From Bacteroidaceae bacterium (GTDB lineage: Bacteria > Bacteroidota > Bacteroidia > Bacteroidales > Bacteroidaceae), in contig JAFQUE010000082.1 in assembly GCA_017408685.1 (NCBI GenBank), forward strand, positions 1 through 64,000: 64,000 nucleotides of DNA. The letters are read 5' to 3'. The translations under genes were made by a program, and so were the position numbers. Shown one piece after another: positions 6,393 to 15,588 of the stretch. Numbering within the stretch: the first letter of the stretch is position 1; each line of letters starts with the position of its first letter. The notes below the pieces were generated by a model, which saw nothing but the letters and a program-made list of their open reading frames with translations, was not told the DNA's origin and made no database searches.

Positions 6393-7934
6393 ATGGCTCA
6401 GGAAGATGTATTCAAGAAAGTAGTTGCGCATTGCAAGGAGTATGGTTTTGTATTCCCGTCAAGTGACATATATGACGGACTCGGTGCAGTCTATGACTAC
6501 GGACAGATGGGTGTGGAACTCAAGAACAATATAAAGACATATTGGTGGCAGAGCATGGTGCTGCTCAACGACAACATCGTGGGTATCGATTCGGCAATCT
6601 TCATGCACCCCACAATATGGAAGGCGTCGGGACACGTGGACGCGTTCAACGACCCCCTCATCGACAACCGCGATTCAAAGAAGCGCTACCGCGCCGATGT
6701 GCTCATAGAGGAACAGATTGCAAAGTATGAGGAGAAGATGGAGAAAGAGGCGGCAAAGGCTGCAAAACGTTTCGGCGACTCCTTCAACCGCGAACTCTTC
6801 ATGGAGACCAACCCGAAGGTGCTTGCCGAGAAAGCAAAGCGAGACGCCCTGCAGGAGCGTTTCGCCAAGGCGCTCAATGCCATGGACCTGGAAGAACTGC
6901 GACAGATAATAATCGACGAGGAGATTGCATGTCCCATTTCAGGAACACGCAACTGGACCGAAGTACGCCAGTTCAACCTCATGTTCTCTACCGAGATGGG
7001 CTCCACTGCCGACGGTGCGATGAAAGTTTACCTGCGCCCCGAGACAGCACAGGGTATTTTCGTGAACTACCTGAATGTTCAGAAGACCGGCCGTATGCGC
7101 GTACCTTTCGGTATTGCACAGATTGGCAAGGCCTTCCGTAACGAGATTGTAGCACGCCAATTCATTTTCCGCATGCGCGAATTCGAGCAGATGGAAATGC
7201 AGTTCTTCGTGCGCCCCGGCAGTGAACTCGAGTGGTTCAACAAGTGGAAGGAGACCCGTTTGGCATGGCACAAGGCATTGGGATTCGGCGACGAGGCTTA
7301 CCGCTACCACGACCATGAGAAACTCGCTCATTATGCCAATGCTGCTACAGATATCGAGTTCCGCATGCCGTTCGGTTTCAAGGAAGTAGAGGGTATACAC
7401 TCGCGCACAAACTTTGACCTCTCACAGCATGAGAAGTTCTCGGGCAAGAATATCAAGTACTTTGACCCTGAGACAAACGAAAGTTACACTCCGTATGTTA
7501 TCGAGACCTCGATTGGCGTTGACCGCATGTTCCTCAGCATAATGTGCGCTTCGTACTGCGAGGAGAAACTCGAGAATGGCGAGACACGTGTTGTACTGCG
7601 CCTGCCGGCAGCCCTTGCACCGGTGAAACTTGCAGTACTGCCGCTTGTAAAGAAGGACGGCCTGCCCGAAAAGGCACGCGAGATAATGAACGAACTCAAG
7701 TTCAACTTCAACTGTTATTATGAAGAGAAGGACTCTATAGGCAAGCGCTACCGCCGCATGGACGCAATAGGCACCCCATATTGTGTTACCGTTGACCACC
7801 AGACACTCGAGGACGGCATGGTGACACTGCGCGAGCGCGACACCATGGAGCAGCGCCGTGTGGCAATAAGCGACCTGCGCAACATAATACAGGACAATGT
7901 AAGCATTACATCGTTGTTGAAGAAACTGTCATAA
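6393..7934 (+). CDS. glyS: Glycine-tRNA ligase, single-chain type
   Basis: A 513-residue class II glycyl-tRNA synthetase of the alpha-2 type, which charges tRNA-Gly in the cytoplasm. Class II motif 2 is visible in 'FRNEIVARQFIFRMREFEQMEMQFF' and motif 3 in 'PYVIETSIGVDRMFLSIM'. The family-specific start 'FKKVVAHCKEYGFVFPSSDIYDGLGAVYDYG' and the 'GSTADGAMKVYLRPETAQGIF' block are present. The ATG at 6393 begins MAQEDVF; the frame stays open for 25 codons upstream, but those residues do not look like the family. Nine bases separate it from the FKBP gene, so the two probably form an operon with DUF3467. Confidence 0.96.
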   Translation: MAQEDVFKKVVAHCKEYGFVFPSSDIYDGLGAVYDYGQMGVELKNNIKTYWWQSMVLLNDNIVGIDSAIFMHPTIWKASGHVDAFNDPLIDNRDSKKRYRADVLIEEQIAKYEEKMEKEAAKAAKRFGDSFNRELFMETNPKVLAEKAKRDALQERFAKALNAMDLEELRQIIIDEEIACPISGTRNWTEVRQFNLMFSTEMGSTADGAMKVYLRPETAQGIFVNYLNVQKTGRMRVPFGIAQIGKAFRNEIVARQFIFRMREFEQMEMQFFVRPGSELEWFNKWKETRLAWHKALGFGDEAYRYHDHEKLAHYANAATDIEFRMPFGFKEVEGIHSRTNFDLSQHEKFSGKNIKYFDPETNESYTPYVIETSIGVDRMFLSIMCASYCEEKLENGETRVVLRLPAALAPVKLAVLPLVKKDGLPEKAREIMNELKFNFNCYYEEKDSIGKRYRRMDAIGTPYCVTVDHQTLEDGMVTLRERDTMEQRRVAISDLRNIIQDNVSITSLLKKLS

Positions 7935-7943
7935 GATACTGTT

Positions 7944-8555
7944 ATGAAGAAAATCAAGACACTCTTGCTGCTTGCTGCGGTACTAACCGGGTTTGCCGCC
8001 TGCAGCGAGACCGAGGAACTCCCCGAGTTCCACGATTGGCAAAGCCGCAACGCCCAATTCATAGACTCCATAGCCAATGTAGCACACGCCGACAAATCGG
8101 GTGATTGGAAGATTTTCCTTGACGGCAGAATTCCTGACAACACAAAAGAGTGGCCCAAGGACTATTATGTCTACTGTCAGGTGATAAAGGCCGGAGACGG
8201 CACCGCAAGCCCGCTGTTCACCGATACAGTAGAATTGAACTACCAAGGGCGGCTTATCCCGTCGAAAAGTCACCCCAACGGTTATCTGTTCGACTACTCA
8301 TACAGCGGAAAACTTGACCCGGAATTCGATGTCCCGTCAAAATTCGTGCTTTCGGGGACTGTACCGGGCTTCTACACTGCCGTGGAGCACATGGTTGTGG
8401 GAACAACAAAGACAAGCGGAGACTATTGGAGAGTGTATATTCCGGCAAACCTCGGTTACGGTTCGACAGATTACCAGGGAATACCGGGATACTCGACACT
8501 GATTTTCGACATCAATCTTGTTTCATTCTCTTCACCAAAGACAATAATAGAATAA
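7944..8555 (+). CDS. FKBP-type peptidyl-prolyl isomerase lipoprotein
   Basis: A 203-residue protein with a lipoprotein signal (lipobox GFAAC, Cys20) and a C-terminal FKBP fold. The FKBP signature includes 'VELNYQGRLIPS', 'LFDYSYSG', 'VPGFYTAVEHMVVG' and 'YWRVYIPANLGYGSTDYQGIPGYSTLIFDINLVS'. It should speed cis-trans isomerisation of proline bonds in envelope proteins; the lipid anchor places it in the periplasm or outer membrane. Residues 21-90 form a linker region particular to this group. It sits 9 bases after glyS and 6 bases before the DUF3467 gene. Confidence 0.88.
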   Translation: MKKIKTLLLLAAVLTGFAACSETEELPEFHDWQSRNAQFIDSIANVAHADKSGDWKIFLDGRIPDNTKEWPKDYYVYCQVIKAGDGTASPLFTDTVELNYQGRLIPSKSHPNGYLFDYSYSGKLDPEFDVPSKFVLSGTVPGFYTAVEHMVVGTTKTSGDYWRVYIPANLGYGSTDYQGIPGYSTLIFDINLVSFSSPKTIIE

Positions 8556-8561
8556 CTGACC

Positions 8562-8864
8562 ATGGAAATGAAAGACAACCAGTTTCAGATAGAATTAAAA
8601 GAGGATGTTGCAGAGGGCACATACTCTAACCTCGCAATCATAGCACACTCCACATCGGAGTTTGTAATAGACTTTGTACGCATGATGCCCGGAGTTACCA
8701 AGGCGCAGGTCAAATCACGCATTGTTATGACCCCCGAGCATGCGAAACGCCTGGCTATGGCATTACAGGACAACCTGATGAAGTACGAGAACCAGTTCGG
8801 CGAGATACGCATGCCCGAGCGTGGCGGTTATATGCCGGGAGGTACATTCAAGGGCGAAGCATAA
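8562..8864 (+). CDS. DUF3467 family protein
   Basis: A 100-residue cytoplasmic protein. The core 'EGTYSNLAIIAHSTSEFVIDFVRMMPGV' followed by 'VKSRIVMTPEHAKRLAMALQDNLMKYENQFGEI' matches the DUF3467 family, small conserved proteins of unknown function. No signal peptide or membrane segment is present. The ATG at 8562 lies 6 bases after the FKBP stop, and the gene ends just before a strong two-way terminator. Glycine-rich C-terminal tail (GGYMPGG). Function unknown. Confidence 0.85.
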   Translation: MEMKDNQFQIELKEDVAEGTYSNLAIIAHSTSEFVIDFVRMMPGVTKAQVKSRIVMTPEHAKRLAMALQDNLMKYENQFGEIRMPERGGYMPGGTFKGEA

Positions 8865-8893
8865 ATATTGAACTGCCCGGTCAGGAAACAACA

Positions 8894-8937
8894 AAAAAGA
8901 AAATGATGAAAGTTTAAACTTTCATCATTTTCTTTTT
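8894..8937. terminator. Bidirectional terminator
   Basis: A 19-bp perfect stem (AAAAAGAAAATGATGAAAG) with loop TTTAAA. It has A-tract and T-tract on opposite sides, so it serves both the glyS operon and the convergent AraC gene. Confidence 0.9.
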
Positions 8938-8940
8938 GTA

Positions 8941-9804
8941 TCAATCAACCATAACGCCCTTACAACGGAATTCGGATAGCGAATAGCCGGTGTGACGTTT
9001 GAAATATCGGTTCAGATAACTCTGGTCGGGAAAACGAAACTCATTGACCAGTTCCTGGAATGTCTTGTGAGTATACACAAGCGCTACCTGCAGTTCTATT
9101 ATTGTGTAGTGGTCGATTATCTCCTTGGCATTCTGACCGCTGGTACGTTGGCAAACGGCATTCAGGTGGCGAGTGGAGACCTTGAGCATATCGGCATAGT
9201 ACTGCACTGAACGCTCCTCACGGAACTTTTGCGTGAGCATTGTGCGGAATTCATAGAACAGTCTGTCCTTTCCATCGTCCACACGTTCCTTGCCCTTGAT
9301 TGTCTTCTCCTTGCTTATGTGTTTTATGTACAGCAACAGGGAGTTTACAGTAAGAATTATGTTCTGCCGACAGAATTCCACGTTCTCTTCAATACAGGAT
9401 TCGGCTTCTATAATATCGACCTGGCGGAAAAGATTGGTAACAAACTCCTTTTCAAGTTCGGTATTGCAACCCTGATGGGTGCAGCACTCTATCTCCCGCA
9501 TTTCCTCTGCGCTTATGGCGCTGCGTGCCGCAAGCCATATATGCTTGGAAAGACCAAGAAGGCGTGCCGAGAAATCACTTGTGATATCAAGCAGTAAAAT
9601 ACTTGAGCCCATGGGACATATTATAAGCTGGCCGGGAGTAAAACGGTACTTCTGACCGTCAATGGTAAAAAGAGCCTCACCCTGCCGGCAAAAGAATATT
9701 GATGTATGCTGCATTTGGTACACACGCTGTACAAACTGCTGCAATGACGACTGAGTGGTCGCAAAACCCTTTTGGGGCAATTTCTTAAGATATATATTAT
9801 TCAT
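8941..9804 (-). CDS. AraC family transcriptional regulator
   Basis: A 287-residue regulator. The N-terminal half (about 1-165) looks like a cupin-type sensor domain ('YQMQHTSIFFCRQGEALFTIDGQKYRFTPGQLIICPMG'). The C-terminal 100 residues hold the paired helix-turn-helix of AraC/XylS proteins: 'VQYYADMLKVSTRHLNAVCQRTSGQNAKEIID' and 'FQELVNEFRFPDQSYLNRYFKRHTGYSLSEFR'. It stands alone on the minus strand between the glyS operon and the sugar-transferase gene. It has a near-perfect promoter (TTTG, 19 bases, TAATTTTG). The ligand and target genes cannot be told from the sequence. Confidence 0.88.
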   Translation of the reverse strand: MNNIYLKKLPQKGFATTQSSLQQFVQRVYQMQHTSIFFCRQGEALFTIDGQKYRFTPGQLIICPMGSSILLLDITSDFSARLLGLSKHIWLAARSAISAEEMREIECCTHQGCNTELEKEFVTNLFRQVDIIEAESCIEENVEFCRQNIILTVNSLLLYIKHISKEKTIKGKERVDDGKDRLFYEFRTMLTQKFREERSVQYYADMLKVSTRHLNAVCQRTSGQNAKEIIDHYTIIELQVALVYTHKTFQELVNEFRFPDQSYLNRYFKRHTGYSLSEFRCKGVMVD

Positions 9805-9824
9805 CTCTTTTGCGTTTGCTTATA

Positions 9825-9855
9825 CAAAATTAGTCAAAACAAACATCAAAACAAA
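9825..9855 (-). promoter_or_regulatory. Consensus promoter of the AraC gene
   Basis: On the minus strand TTTG (9852-9855) is followed after 19 bases by TAATTTTG (9825-9832), matching the full Bacteroidota sigma consensus. The ATG follows 20 bases later. Confidence 0.75.
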
Positions 9856-9966
9856 ACAAAAAGGACTATTATTGCACAAATTGTACAATAAAAATAAATT
9901 TATACACTAAACGTTAAGAATAAATCACACATGACCGAGCCACGAAACAACGGTCTTGATTCATCA

Positions 9967-10572
9967 TCAGAATTTCTTACCGTTAACCATATACAGGAAC
10001 GTCGTGAATATAAGTTTGGCGTCGAGCCACAACGAACGTTTACGCAGGTATTCAAGGTCCATATCAAGGCGTATAAGCATTTTTTCCATTGTATCGGTGT
10101 AGCCGTTGTGGATTGTTGCCATTGATGTGAGACCGGGTCTCATAAGGAAAACATAATCGTAATCGGGATTCTCCTTGCGGATTTTATCTATAAAATATTG
10201 GCGTTCGGGACGGGGACCTACAAACGACATATCGCCTTTAAGGACATTGAACAATTGAGGCAACTCATCAAGATGGTGTTCGCGCAGGAAACGGCCAACT
10301 TTAGTAAGCCTCTCATCACCTTTCGAGGCCAACTGGGGTTCTCCGTCACGCTCCGAATCGACACGCATTGTGCGGAACTTGTATATGCGGAACGGTTTCC
10401 CTTTATAACCAATCCTCTCCTGGCTGAAGATTACGCTCCCGTCTCTCTGAATGCGGAGCATGATATATACTATCAAAAACACCGGCGACAAGATGACAAG
10501 TCCTAAAAATGAACAAATGATATCAAAAAAACGTTTTATCGCGCGTTCAAAGGCATTCATTCCATCCTTCAT
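9967..10572 (-). CDS. Initiating sugar-phosphate transferase
   Basis: A 201-residue polyprenol-phosphate glycosyl-1-phosphate transferase of the bacterial sugar transferase family (PglC/WcaJ type). It would move a sugar-1-phosphate from a UDP-sugar to undecaprenyl phosphate, starting capsule, exopolysaccharide or O-glycan assembly. The N-terminus has one membrane-embedded helix (about 14-38, with a 'LSP' kink), followed by 'IFSQERIGYKGKPFRIYKFRTM', 'FLREHHLDELPQLFNVLKGDMSFVGPRPE' and 'RPGLTS'. The D-E pair in 'LDELPQ' is the family's catalytic dyad. It is the short form without the PssY-type N-terminal domain. No polysaccharide cluster is adjacent, which is unusual for this gene. Confidence 0.92.
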   Translation of the reverse strand: MKDGMNAFERAIKRFFDIICSFLGLVILSPVFLIVYIMLRIQRDGSVIFSQERIGYKGKPFRIYKFRTMRVDSERDGEPQLASKGDERLTKVGRFLREHHLDELPQLFNVLKGDMSFVGPRPERQYFIDKIRKENPDYDYVFLMRPGLTSMATIHNGYTDTMEKMLIRLDMDLEYLRKRSLWLDAKLIFTTFLYMVNGKKF

Positions 10573-10640
10573 GACTCAAAATTCTCCTAAAAATTATAAT
10601 TTACCAAATAACTATGGTTATTATAGTAACTACCTTTTAA

Positions 10641-10648
10641 CAAAAATA
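10641..10648 (-). promoter_or_regulatory. Promoter -7 box of the sugar transferase
   Basis: Minus-strand TATTTTTG, 68 bases before the ATG. The leader contains the small palindrome ATAAC-tatg-GTTAT. The rest of 10573-10816 holds nothing else I can name. Confidence 0.45.
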
Positions 10649-10816
10649 TTGCAAAGAAAACACTTTTTTTCGGGCAAAAAAAATGAATTTGTGTCCAAAA
10701 TGCGCCACAAGCCGCACCACAAACGTCCAATATAGGCACAACACACTGACACACAATACTGTATGCAAAAGCAAAAGAATATTACATTCGCATAAAAGAT
10801 AACCGGAATAAACGCT

Positions 10817-13225
10817 TCAGACTTTTCCCGACAGTTTGCGCACTACATTTTCCATTTCCTCCTGCGGCAATGCGACCTCGCTTAATATTGCAAGGACCTC
10901 GTCGGCCTCGATAGAACGGAAATCGCACTCACGGGGAGTTATTACAAGACCCGCCATATCTATTGCACCCGGACTCACAAGGCGTTGACCGGCACCGGTT
11001 GCATAATATACATCCGGGCGATGCTTGGCACGCGGGAAAACATATGTCACATAACCCTCTCCGGGCACATAGCGGACAAACAGATTCACGCGCGGTTCCT
11101 TTTCGCCTTTGCACAGAGGCAATACAGCCATCAGACGCTTGAAAAGTTCCACAGAACACGACACATTACCGGTCACTACCATGAATAGCGGGACAACGTA
11201 AGTTGTGACATTGTACAGACAACCGTTCTCTTCGGCCAGCAACGGTTCCATGCCATTGGAAATCTTTTCGCGCCAATACTCGCCAAAAAGCGGAATGTTA
11301 CAGAGACTACCGGCCTGAAGGTGGGCATGGTCGGGAGCCGAGGCACCGCAGGAAGCACCGTTATAGAACATTGCCATACTTTGCCACTCATGCGCAAGAT
11401 ACAACATATCGGCATACATTCCTGCCACATATTGCGGAACGTGAGTTTTACGTGGCAAGGTCATATGGAACGGCAATATGGGATACGGATTAACAAGCAC
11501 CTCAAGCGTACCCATGGCAGCTGCAGCAAACTGCTCCCGAGGGCGATTTTCAGGACACAGGAAACATCTGCGTGCCTTGACAGACACCTCGTCAACCTTT
11601 GCTGTAGTTGAGACCGAACGCGCAGGATTATACTGCAAACGGATTCCATTGCCCAAATCACGAACCTCTACATCACACAATGCAGCATGCCGCTCCCCTG
11701 CTTGGGGCCACTGTGCCAACTGCTTGGTAAAGAAGAGTTCCAACTCATCGGCAGAAGGAACTGTCATAGATTCCACAAGTGCAATACGTGCCTTGACCTC
11801 AGCCGTGCGCAAAGAGTCCTTATAAAGATTGTGGGCATTCACCTTCTCATGAGAGAGCGCTGCGTCGGAATTTCCGCCCCAGCGACGGCACAGGTAGAGT
11901 ACATCATATATGCGCCCTATTCTGTAGTTCCGTGATATTGCCAGCCCCACGGCATAATCCTCGCCATAACTTACATTCGGGAAACCGATTTCGCGGATTA
12001 CAGGAGTAAAGAATGCACGTGGTGCTCCAAGTCCATTGATTCGCAGAGCATTATTACGGCCATTTTCCTCACTCCACTCGCGGTGGTCGATGACTCCGGG
12101 AGGCAAAGTGTTCAGTTCAAAATCACATATACGGTACGTTCCCACAATCATTGCGCATTGCTGTGCATAGAACTCATCGACAATACATTGCAATGTATTT
12201 TCACTGCTGTAGAGGTCATCACTGTCGAGTTGCACTGCAAAACGCCCGCAAAGTGTACTGTTCACGGCAAGATTCCAGCAGCCGCCTATACCAAGGTCCT
12301 TGCGTTCAGGTACAAGGTGTACAACCCTGTCATCGTCAAAGGAGTCGATTATATCCCCCGTACCGTCGGTCGAATGGTTATCAACGACTATGATATTGAA
12401 TGGGAATGCAGTCTTCTGCTTAAGCACAGATCCTATTGCGTCGGCAATTGTCGAACAGCGGTTCTGCACCGGAATAACCACCGTTACCTCAACCGGAAAT
12501 TCTCCGATGGAAAGGTCGATTTCGCTATACTTGTATGGAGGGAGCCAGGCCCCTATTGCTTTAAGATGGTGTGTACACACCTTTTCCATTTCTACCTGTA
12601 CATTGCGTTGGGCAGGGTTCACATAATCGAACTGTTTCTCGCCGCTCTTGCGGGTATCGTCCTCGCATTCGGTATAAAGGAAACCGCAATGATGATAGAT
12701 TTGTCCATAGCGGCTCATGGCCAACCGCAACTGGTACAGACCTGCATAAAGATATTCTTCGGGCGAATCAGCGATATACTTTTTCAGGGAATTTGTCCTG
12801 AAAAGCAGCATTGAACCGAAATCAAAATCATTTCTCAATGAACCTTCGGAATAATCTATCGTAGGCGCCGCAGCGACATCACCTCCAACACTCTTCCTGT
12901 AATGCGAATAGAGCATTGAAGCATTGTCCGGGATATTTTCAAGCAATGCCCCAAGACTTTCCCAATCGACATCAACACCCTCTTTACCGAAATAGAGTAC
13001 AAAATCGGCTGTCGCGCGCGAAGCCATGTCAAGGAAATGCGCCGTCGAGGTCAGAGAGTTGGCGCGCAACACCTGCACACCAGTGGGCAAATCAACCGCA
13101 GGTGCCTCGAGACTCCACAACCACACTTTAGCCACAAACGGATATGACAACATGGTTTCAATTGACGGAAGGTCAAGTTCTCCGGCAGTGACGGGTAAAA
13201 AAAGTTCTATCGTATGTTTCTTCAT
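10817..13225 (-). CDS. GT2 glycosyltransferase fused to HIT-like DUF4922 domain
   Basis: An 802-residue cytoplasmic protein in three parts. Residues 1-240 look like a degenerate glycosyltransferase fold ('ADFVLYFGKEGVDVDW', no clear DxD). Residues 246-450 are a family 2 glycosyltransferase: 'VTVVIPVQNRCSTIADAIGSVL', 'NIIVVDNHSTDGT' and DSDD at 334-337. Residues 545-800 match DUF4922, a HIT-superfamily domain: a 'CFLC' pair at 554-557, 'VLVNPYPILPFHMTLP', and HxHxQ at 633-637. HIT domains with this motif act as nucleotidyltransferases or phosphorylases, so one chain may both use and recycle or make a nucleotide sugar; that is inference. It has its own -7 box and is divergent from rlmN. Confidence 0.85.
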   Translation of the reverse strand: MKKHTIELFLPVTAGELDLPSIETMLSYPFVAKVWLWSLEAPAVDLPTGVQVLRANSLTSTAHFLDMASRATADFVLYFGKEGVDVDWESLGALLENIPDNASMLYSHYRKSVGGDVAAAPTIDYSEGSLRNDFDFGSMLLFRTNSLKKYIADSPEEYLYAGLYQLRLAMSRYGQIYHHCGFLYTECEDDTRKSGEKQFDYVNPAQRNVQVEMEKVCTHHLKAIGAWLPPYKYSEIDLSIGEFPVEVTVVIPVQNRCSTIADAIGSVLKQKTAFPFNIIVVDNHSTDGTGDIIDSFDDDRVVHLVPERKDLGIGGCWNLAVNSTLCGRFAVQLDSDDLYSSENTLQCIVDEFYAQQCAMIVGTYRICDFELNTLPPGVIDHREWSEENGRNNALRINGLGAPRAFFTPVIREIGFPNVSYGEDYAVGLAISRNYRIGRIYDVLYLCRRWGGNSDAALSHEKVNAHNLYKDSLRTAEVKARIALVESMTVPSADELELFFTKQLAQWPQAGERHAALCDVEVRDLGNGIRLQYNPARSVSTTAKVDEVSVKARRCFLCPENRPREQFAAAAMGTLEVLVNPYPILPFHMTLPRKTHVPQYVAGMYADMLYLAHEWQSMAMFYNGASCGASAPDHAHLQAGSLCNIPLFGEYWREKISNGMEPLLAEENGCLYNVTTYVVPLFMVVTGNVSCSVELFKRLMAVLPLCKGEKEPRVNLFVRYVPGEGYVTYVFPRAKHRPDVYYATGAGQRLVSPGAIDMAGLVITPRECDFRSIEADEVLAILSEVALPQEEMENVVRKLSGKV

Positions 13226-13244
13226 AAAAATCCTAAGTTTATTG

Positions 13245-13252
13245 CGAAATTA
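13245..13252 (-). promoter_or_regulatory. Promoter -7 box of the GT2-HIT gene
   Basis: Minus-strand TAATTTCG, 19 bases before the ATG. Confidence 0.5.
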
Positions 13253-13389
13253 ATAAAAAAGAGGGAAACAAAACAGTCAAGCGGCGGTTTTTGACATTTG
13301 ACGGCAATAATATCCTGTCGTGCGCCCCCGTTTATAATAAATAATATATTTATTTGTTAATATAGAGAAGAAATACCACATTTTTGCAC

Positions 13390-13397
13390 TATCTTCG
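13390..13397 (+). promoter_or_regulatory. Promoter -7 box of the rlmN operon
   Basis: TATCTTCG. The first in-frame ATG at 13406 would lie at about the transcription start, which favours the ATG at 13439 as the rlmN start. Confidence 0.6.
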
Positions 13398-13438
13398 CAA
13401 AGTATATGTACACACGCACGGACAGGGCAACAGAGACA

Positions 13439-14500
13439 ATGGAACAGGAAAAGAATATAGTGACCGGAAAAAGGAAACTGCTTGGAATGACCTTGGGCGC
13501 GCTCAAGGAGGCTGTGCAAGAAGCAGGCATGCCATCGTTTACAGCCAAGCAGATAGCAGATTGGATATACTGCAAAAGAGTAGATTCAATAGAAGAGATG
13601 TCCAACATATCGCTCAAGAACAGAGAGAAATTGAGCGAACTTTTCGAGGTCGGATTCAAGACCCCGGCCGACGCCATGCGTTCGGTCGACGGGACAATAA
13701 AATACCTGTACGAAGTTGACAACGGACACTTTGTGGAAGCCGTATACATTCCCGACGGGGAGCGTGCAACACTTTGCGTGTCGTCACAGGTAGGCTGCAA
13801 GATGAATTGCCTGTTCTGCATGACAGGCAAACAAAAGTACACCGCCAACCTTACCGCCAACGAGATACTGAACCAGATTCTTGCACTGCCCGAATTCGAA
13901 AGGCTCACCAATATTGTATTCATGGGAATGGGCGAACCATGCGATAACCTCGACAACCTGTTGCCAGCCATTGAAGTACTTACAAGCCCGTATGGACTCG
14001 GTTGGAGCCCGCACCGCATTACCGTTTCAACGGTGGGGGTACGTAAAGGACTCAAGCGGTTGCTCGACGCCGGCGATTTTCACATTGCAGTGAGCCTGCA
14101 CCACCCCATCCCCGAAAAACGTATGGAAATAATGCCGGCCGAAAAAGGATTTTCAATTCTTGAAATGCTTGACATATTGCGCGGGTACGATTTCAGCCAC
14201 CAGCGCAGGCTCACATTCGAGTACATCGTTTTCAAGGACACCAACGAGACACTGCAGCACGCAAGGAAACTCCTGAAACTGCTTGAAGGCATGGATTGCC
14301 GCATAAACCTCATACGCTATCATGCAATACCGGGAGTTCCGCTCGAGGGAGTAAATGAAGAAGGCATGGTACAACTCCGCGACTATCTGACGAAGAACGG
14401 ACTGTTCACCACCATAAGAGCCTCGCGCGGCGAGGATATCTTTGCGGCATGCGGCATGCTTTCTACTCTAAAACAGAATAACAACAAAAAGGATATATGA
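13439..14500 (+). CDS. rlmN: 23S rRNA A2503 / tRNA A37 C2-methyltransferase
   Basis: A 353-residue radical SAM enzyme that methylates C2 of adenosine 2503 in 23S rRNA, and A37 in some tRNAs. The radical SAM motif CKMNCLFC gives Cys120, Cys124 and Cys127 for the iron-sulfur cluster. The conserved C-terminal Cys338 ('FAACGML') is the methyl-relay cysteine. 'MGMGEPCDNLDN' and 'ISVSTVG'-like segments complete the family pattern. The start was taken at 13439 because the earlier ATG (13406) abuts the promoter. It heads a seven-gene run: its stop overlaps the start of the DUF4837 gene (ATGATG). Confidence 0.95.
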   Translation: MEQEKNIVTGKRKLLGMTLGALKEAVQEAGMPSFTAKQIADWIYCKRVDSIEEMSNISLKNREKLSELFEVGFKTPADAMRSVDGTIKYLYEVDNGHFVEAVYIPDGERATLCVSSQVGCKMNCLFCMTGKQKYTANLTANEILNQILALPEFERLTNIVFMGMGEPCDNLDNLLPAIEVLTSPYGLGWSPHRITVSTVGVRKGLKRLLDAGDFHIAVSLHHPIPEKRMEIMPAEKGFSILEMLDILRGYDFSHQRRLTFEYIVFKDTNETLQHARKLLKLLEGMDCRINLIRYHAIPGVPLEGVNEEGMVQLRDYLTKNGLFTTIRASRGEDIFAACGMLSTLKQNNNKKDI

Positions 14501-15546
14501 TGAAAAGGATTCTTCTATTCACACTGACAGCAATCACACTGCTCACCGGTTGCGGCAACACATCGAAACACTCGATAGGCAACCCGTACGAGGTTCTTGT
14601 GGTATGCGATGACAACATTTGGGAAGCACCGGCCGGCAGAGCACTACTCTATGCGCTTGACACCGACGTACCCTGCCTGCCACAATCGGAACGTTCGTTC
14701 AGAATATCAAGAGTCACAAAGAGCCACTTCAAAGGTTCGTCAAAGGCGTTCCGCAACATCATCTTTGTGGACATAAACGGCGACCGCTACACCCAGAGCA
14801 GTTTCAAGTTTACCCGTGACGTATTTGCGAAACCACAAGTATACATGGGCATACAGTCCCCAAGTATGGAGGATTTTGAAAAATTCGTTACAGAAAACTC
14901 GCAGGTAATAGTGGATTTCCTCACGAGAGTGGAAATGGAGAGGCAGATAAACATTCTCGAAGAGAGTTACAACGAAAAGGCATTCAACATTGTCAAAGAG
15001 ATGTTCGGCTGCGAACTGAAAATTCCGGTATATCTTAACGGCAACATGAAGGGCAAAGACTTTGTATGGTTTTCGGATTTCAATGACCCCAAGGCCGAGA
15101 TACAGAGTTTCATGGTATACAGTTACCCATACACATCGGCCGACAACTTCTCAAGGGAAAACTACATACACATGCGTGACTCGGTGATGAAGATGAACAT
15201 CCGCGCAAAAAGGATGGACCAGTACATAAAGACCGTAGACTGGTCGGTTGTAATAACCGAGGGGTCATACAGGGACCGCTACATACAGGTGGCACGTGGT
15301 CTTTGGGAAATGGAGAACGACATCATGGGCGGACCGTTCGTATCACACTCCGTTGTAGATGAAATAAACAACAGGGTAATTGTTGTGGAGGCGTTCCTTT
15401 ATGCCCCGCACAGGAAGAAGGGTTCCTTAATGCGCAAACTGGAAGCAGCATTATTCACGTTGCGAATGCCGGCCGATGAACTCATAGAACAGAGCAGTCA
15501 CCTTGGCGAGATAGTAATCGATGGCAGCATGAGCGACACGGAGTGA
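14497..15546 (+). CDS. DUF4837 family lipoprotein
   Basis: A 349-residue predicted lipoprotein (lipobox LLTGC, Cys19) whose body matches DUF4837: 'NPYEVLVVCDDNIWEAPAGRALLYALDTDVPCLPQSE', 'FRNIIFVDI', 'FVTENSQVIVDFLTRVEMERQINILEESYN'. This Bacteroidota family has no assigned function. It overlaps the end of rlmN by four bases and is followed after 42 bases by pdxA. The rlmN-DUF4837-pdxA order suggests translation coupling with rlmN rather than shared chemistry. Confidence 0.82.
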   Translation: MMKRILLFTLTAITLLTGCGNTSKHSIGNPYEVLVVCDDNIWEAPAGRALLYALDTDVPCLPQSERSFRISRVTKSHFKGSSKAFRNIIFVDINGDRYTQSSFKFTRDVFAKPQVYMGIQSPSMEDFEKFVTENSQVIVDFLTRVEMERQINILEESYNEKAFNIVKEMFGCELKIPVYLNGNMKGKDFVWFSDFNDPKAEIQSFMVYSYPYTSADNFSRENYIHMRDSVMKMNIRAKRMDQYIKTVDWSVVITEGSYRDRYIQVARGLWEMENDIMGGPFVSHSVVDEINNRVIVVEAFLYAPHRKKGSLMRKLEAALFTLRMPADELIEQSSHLGEIVIDGSMSDTE

Positions 15547-15588
15547 GAAATTGGCAATTATTGAGATAACAGACAAAAAACACTATAC

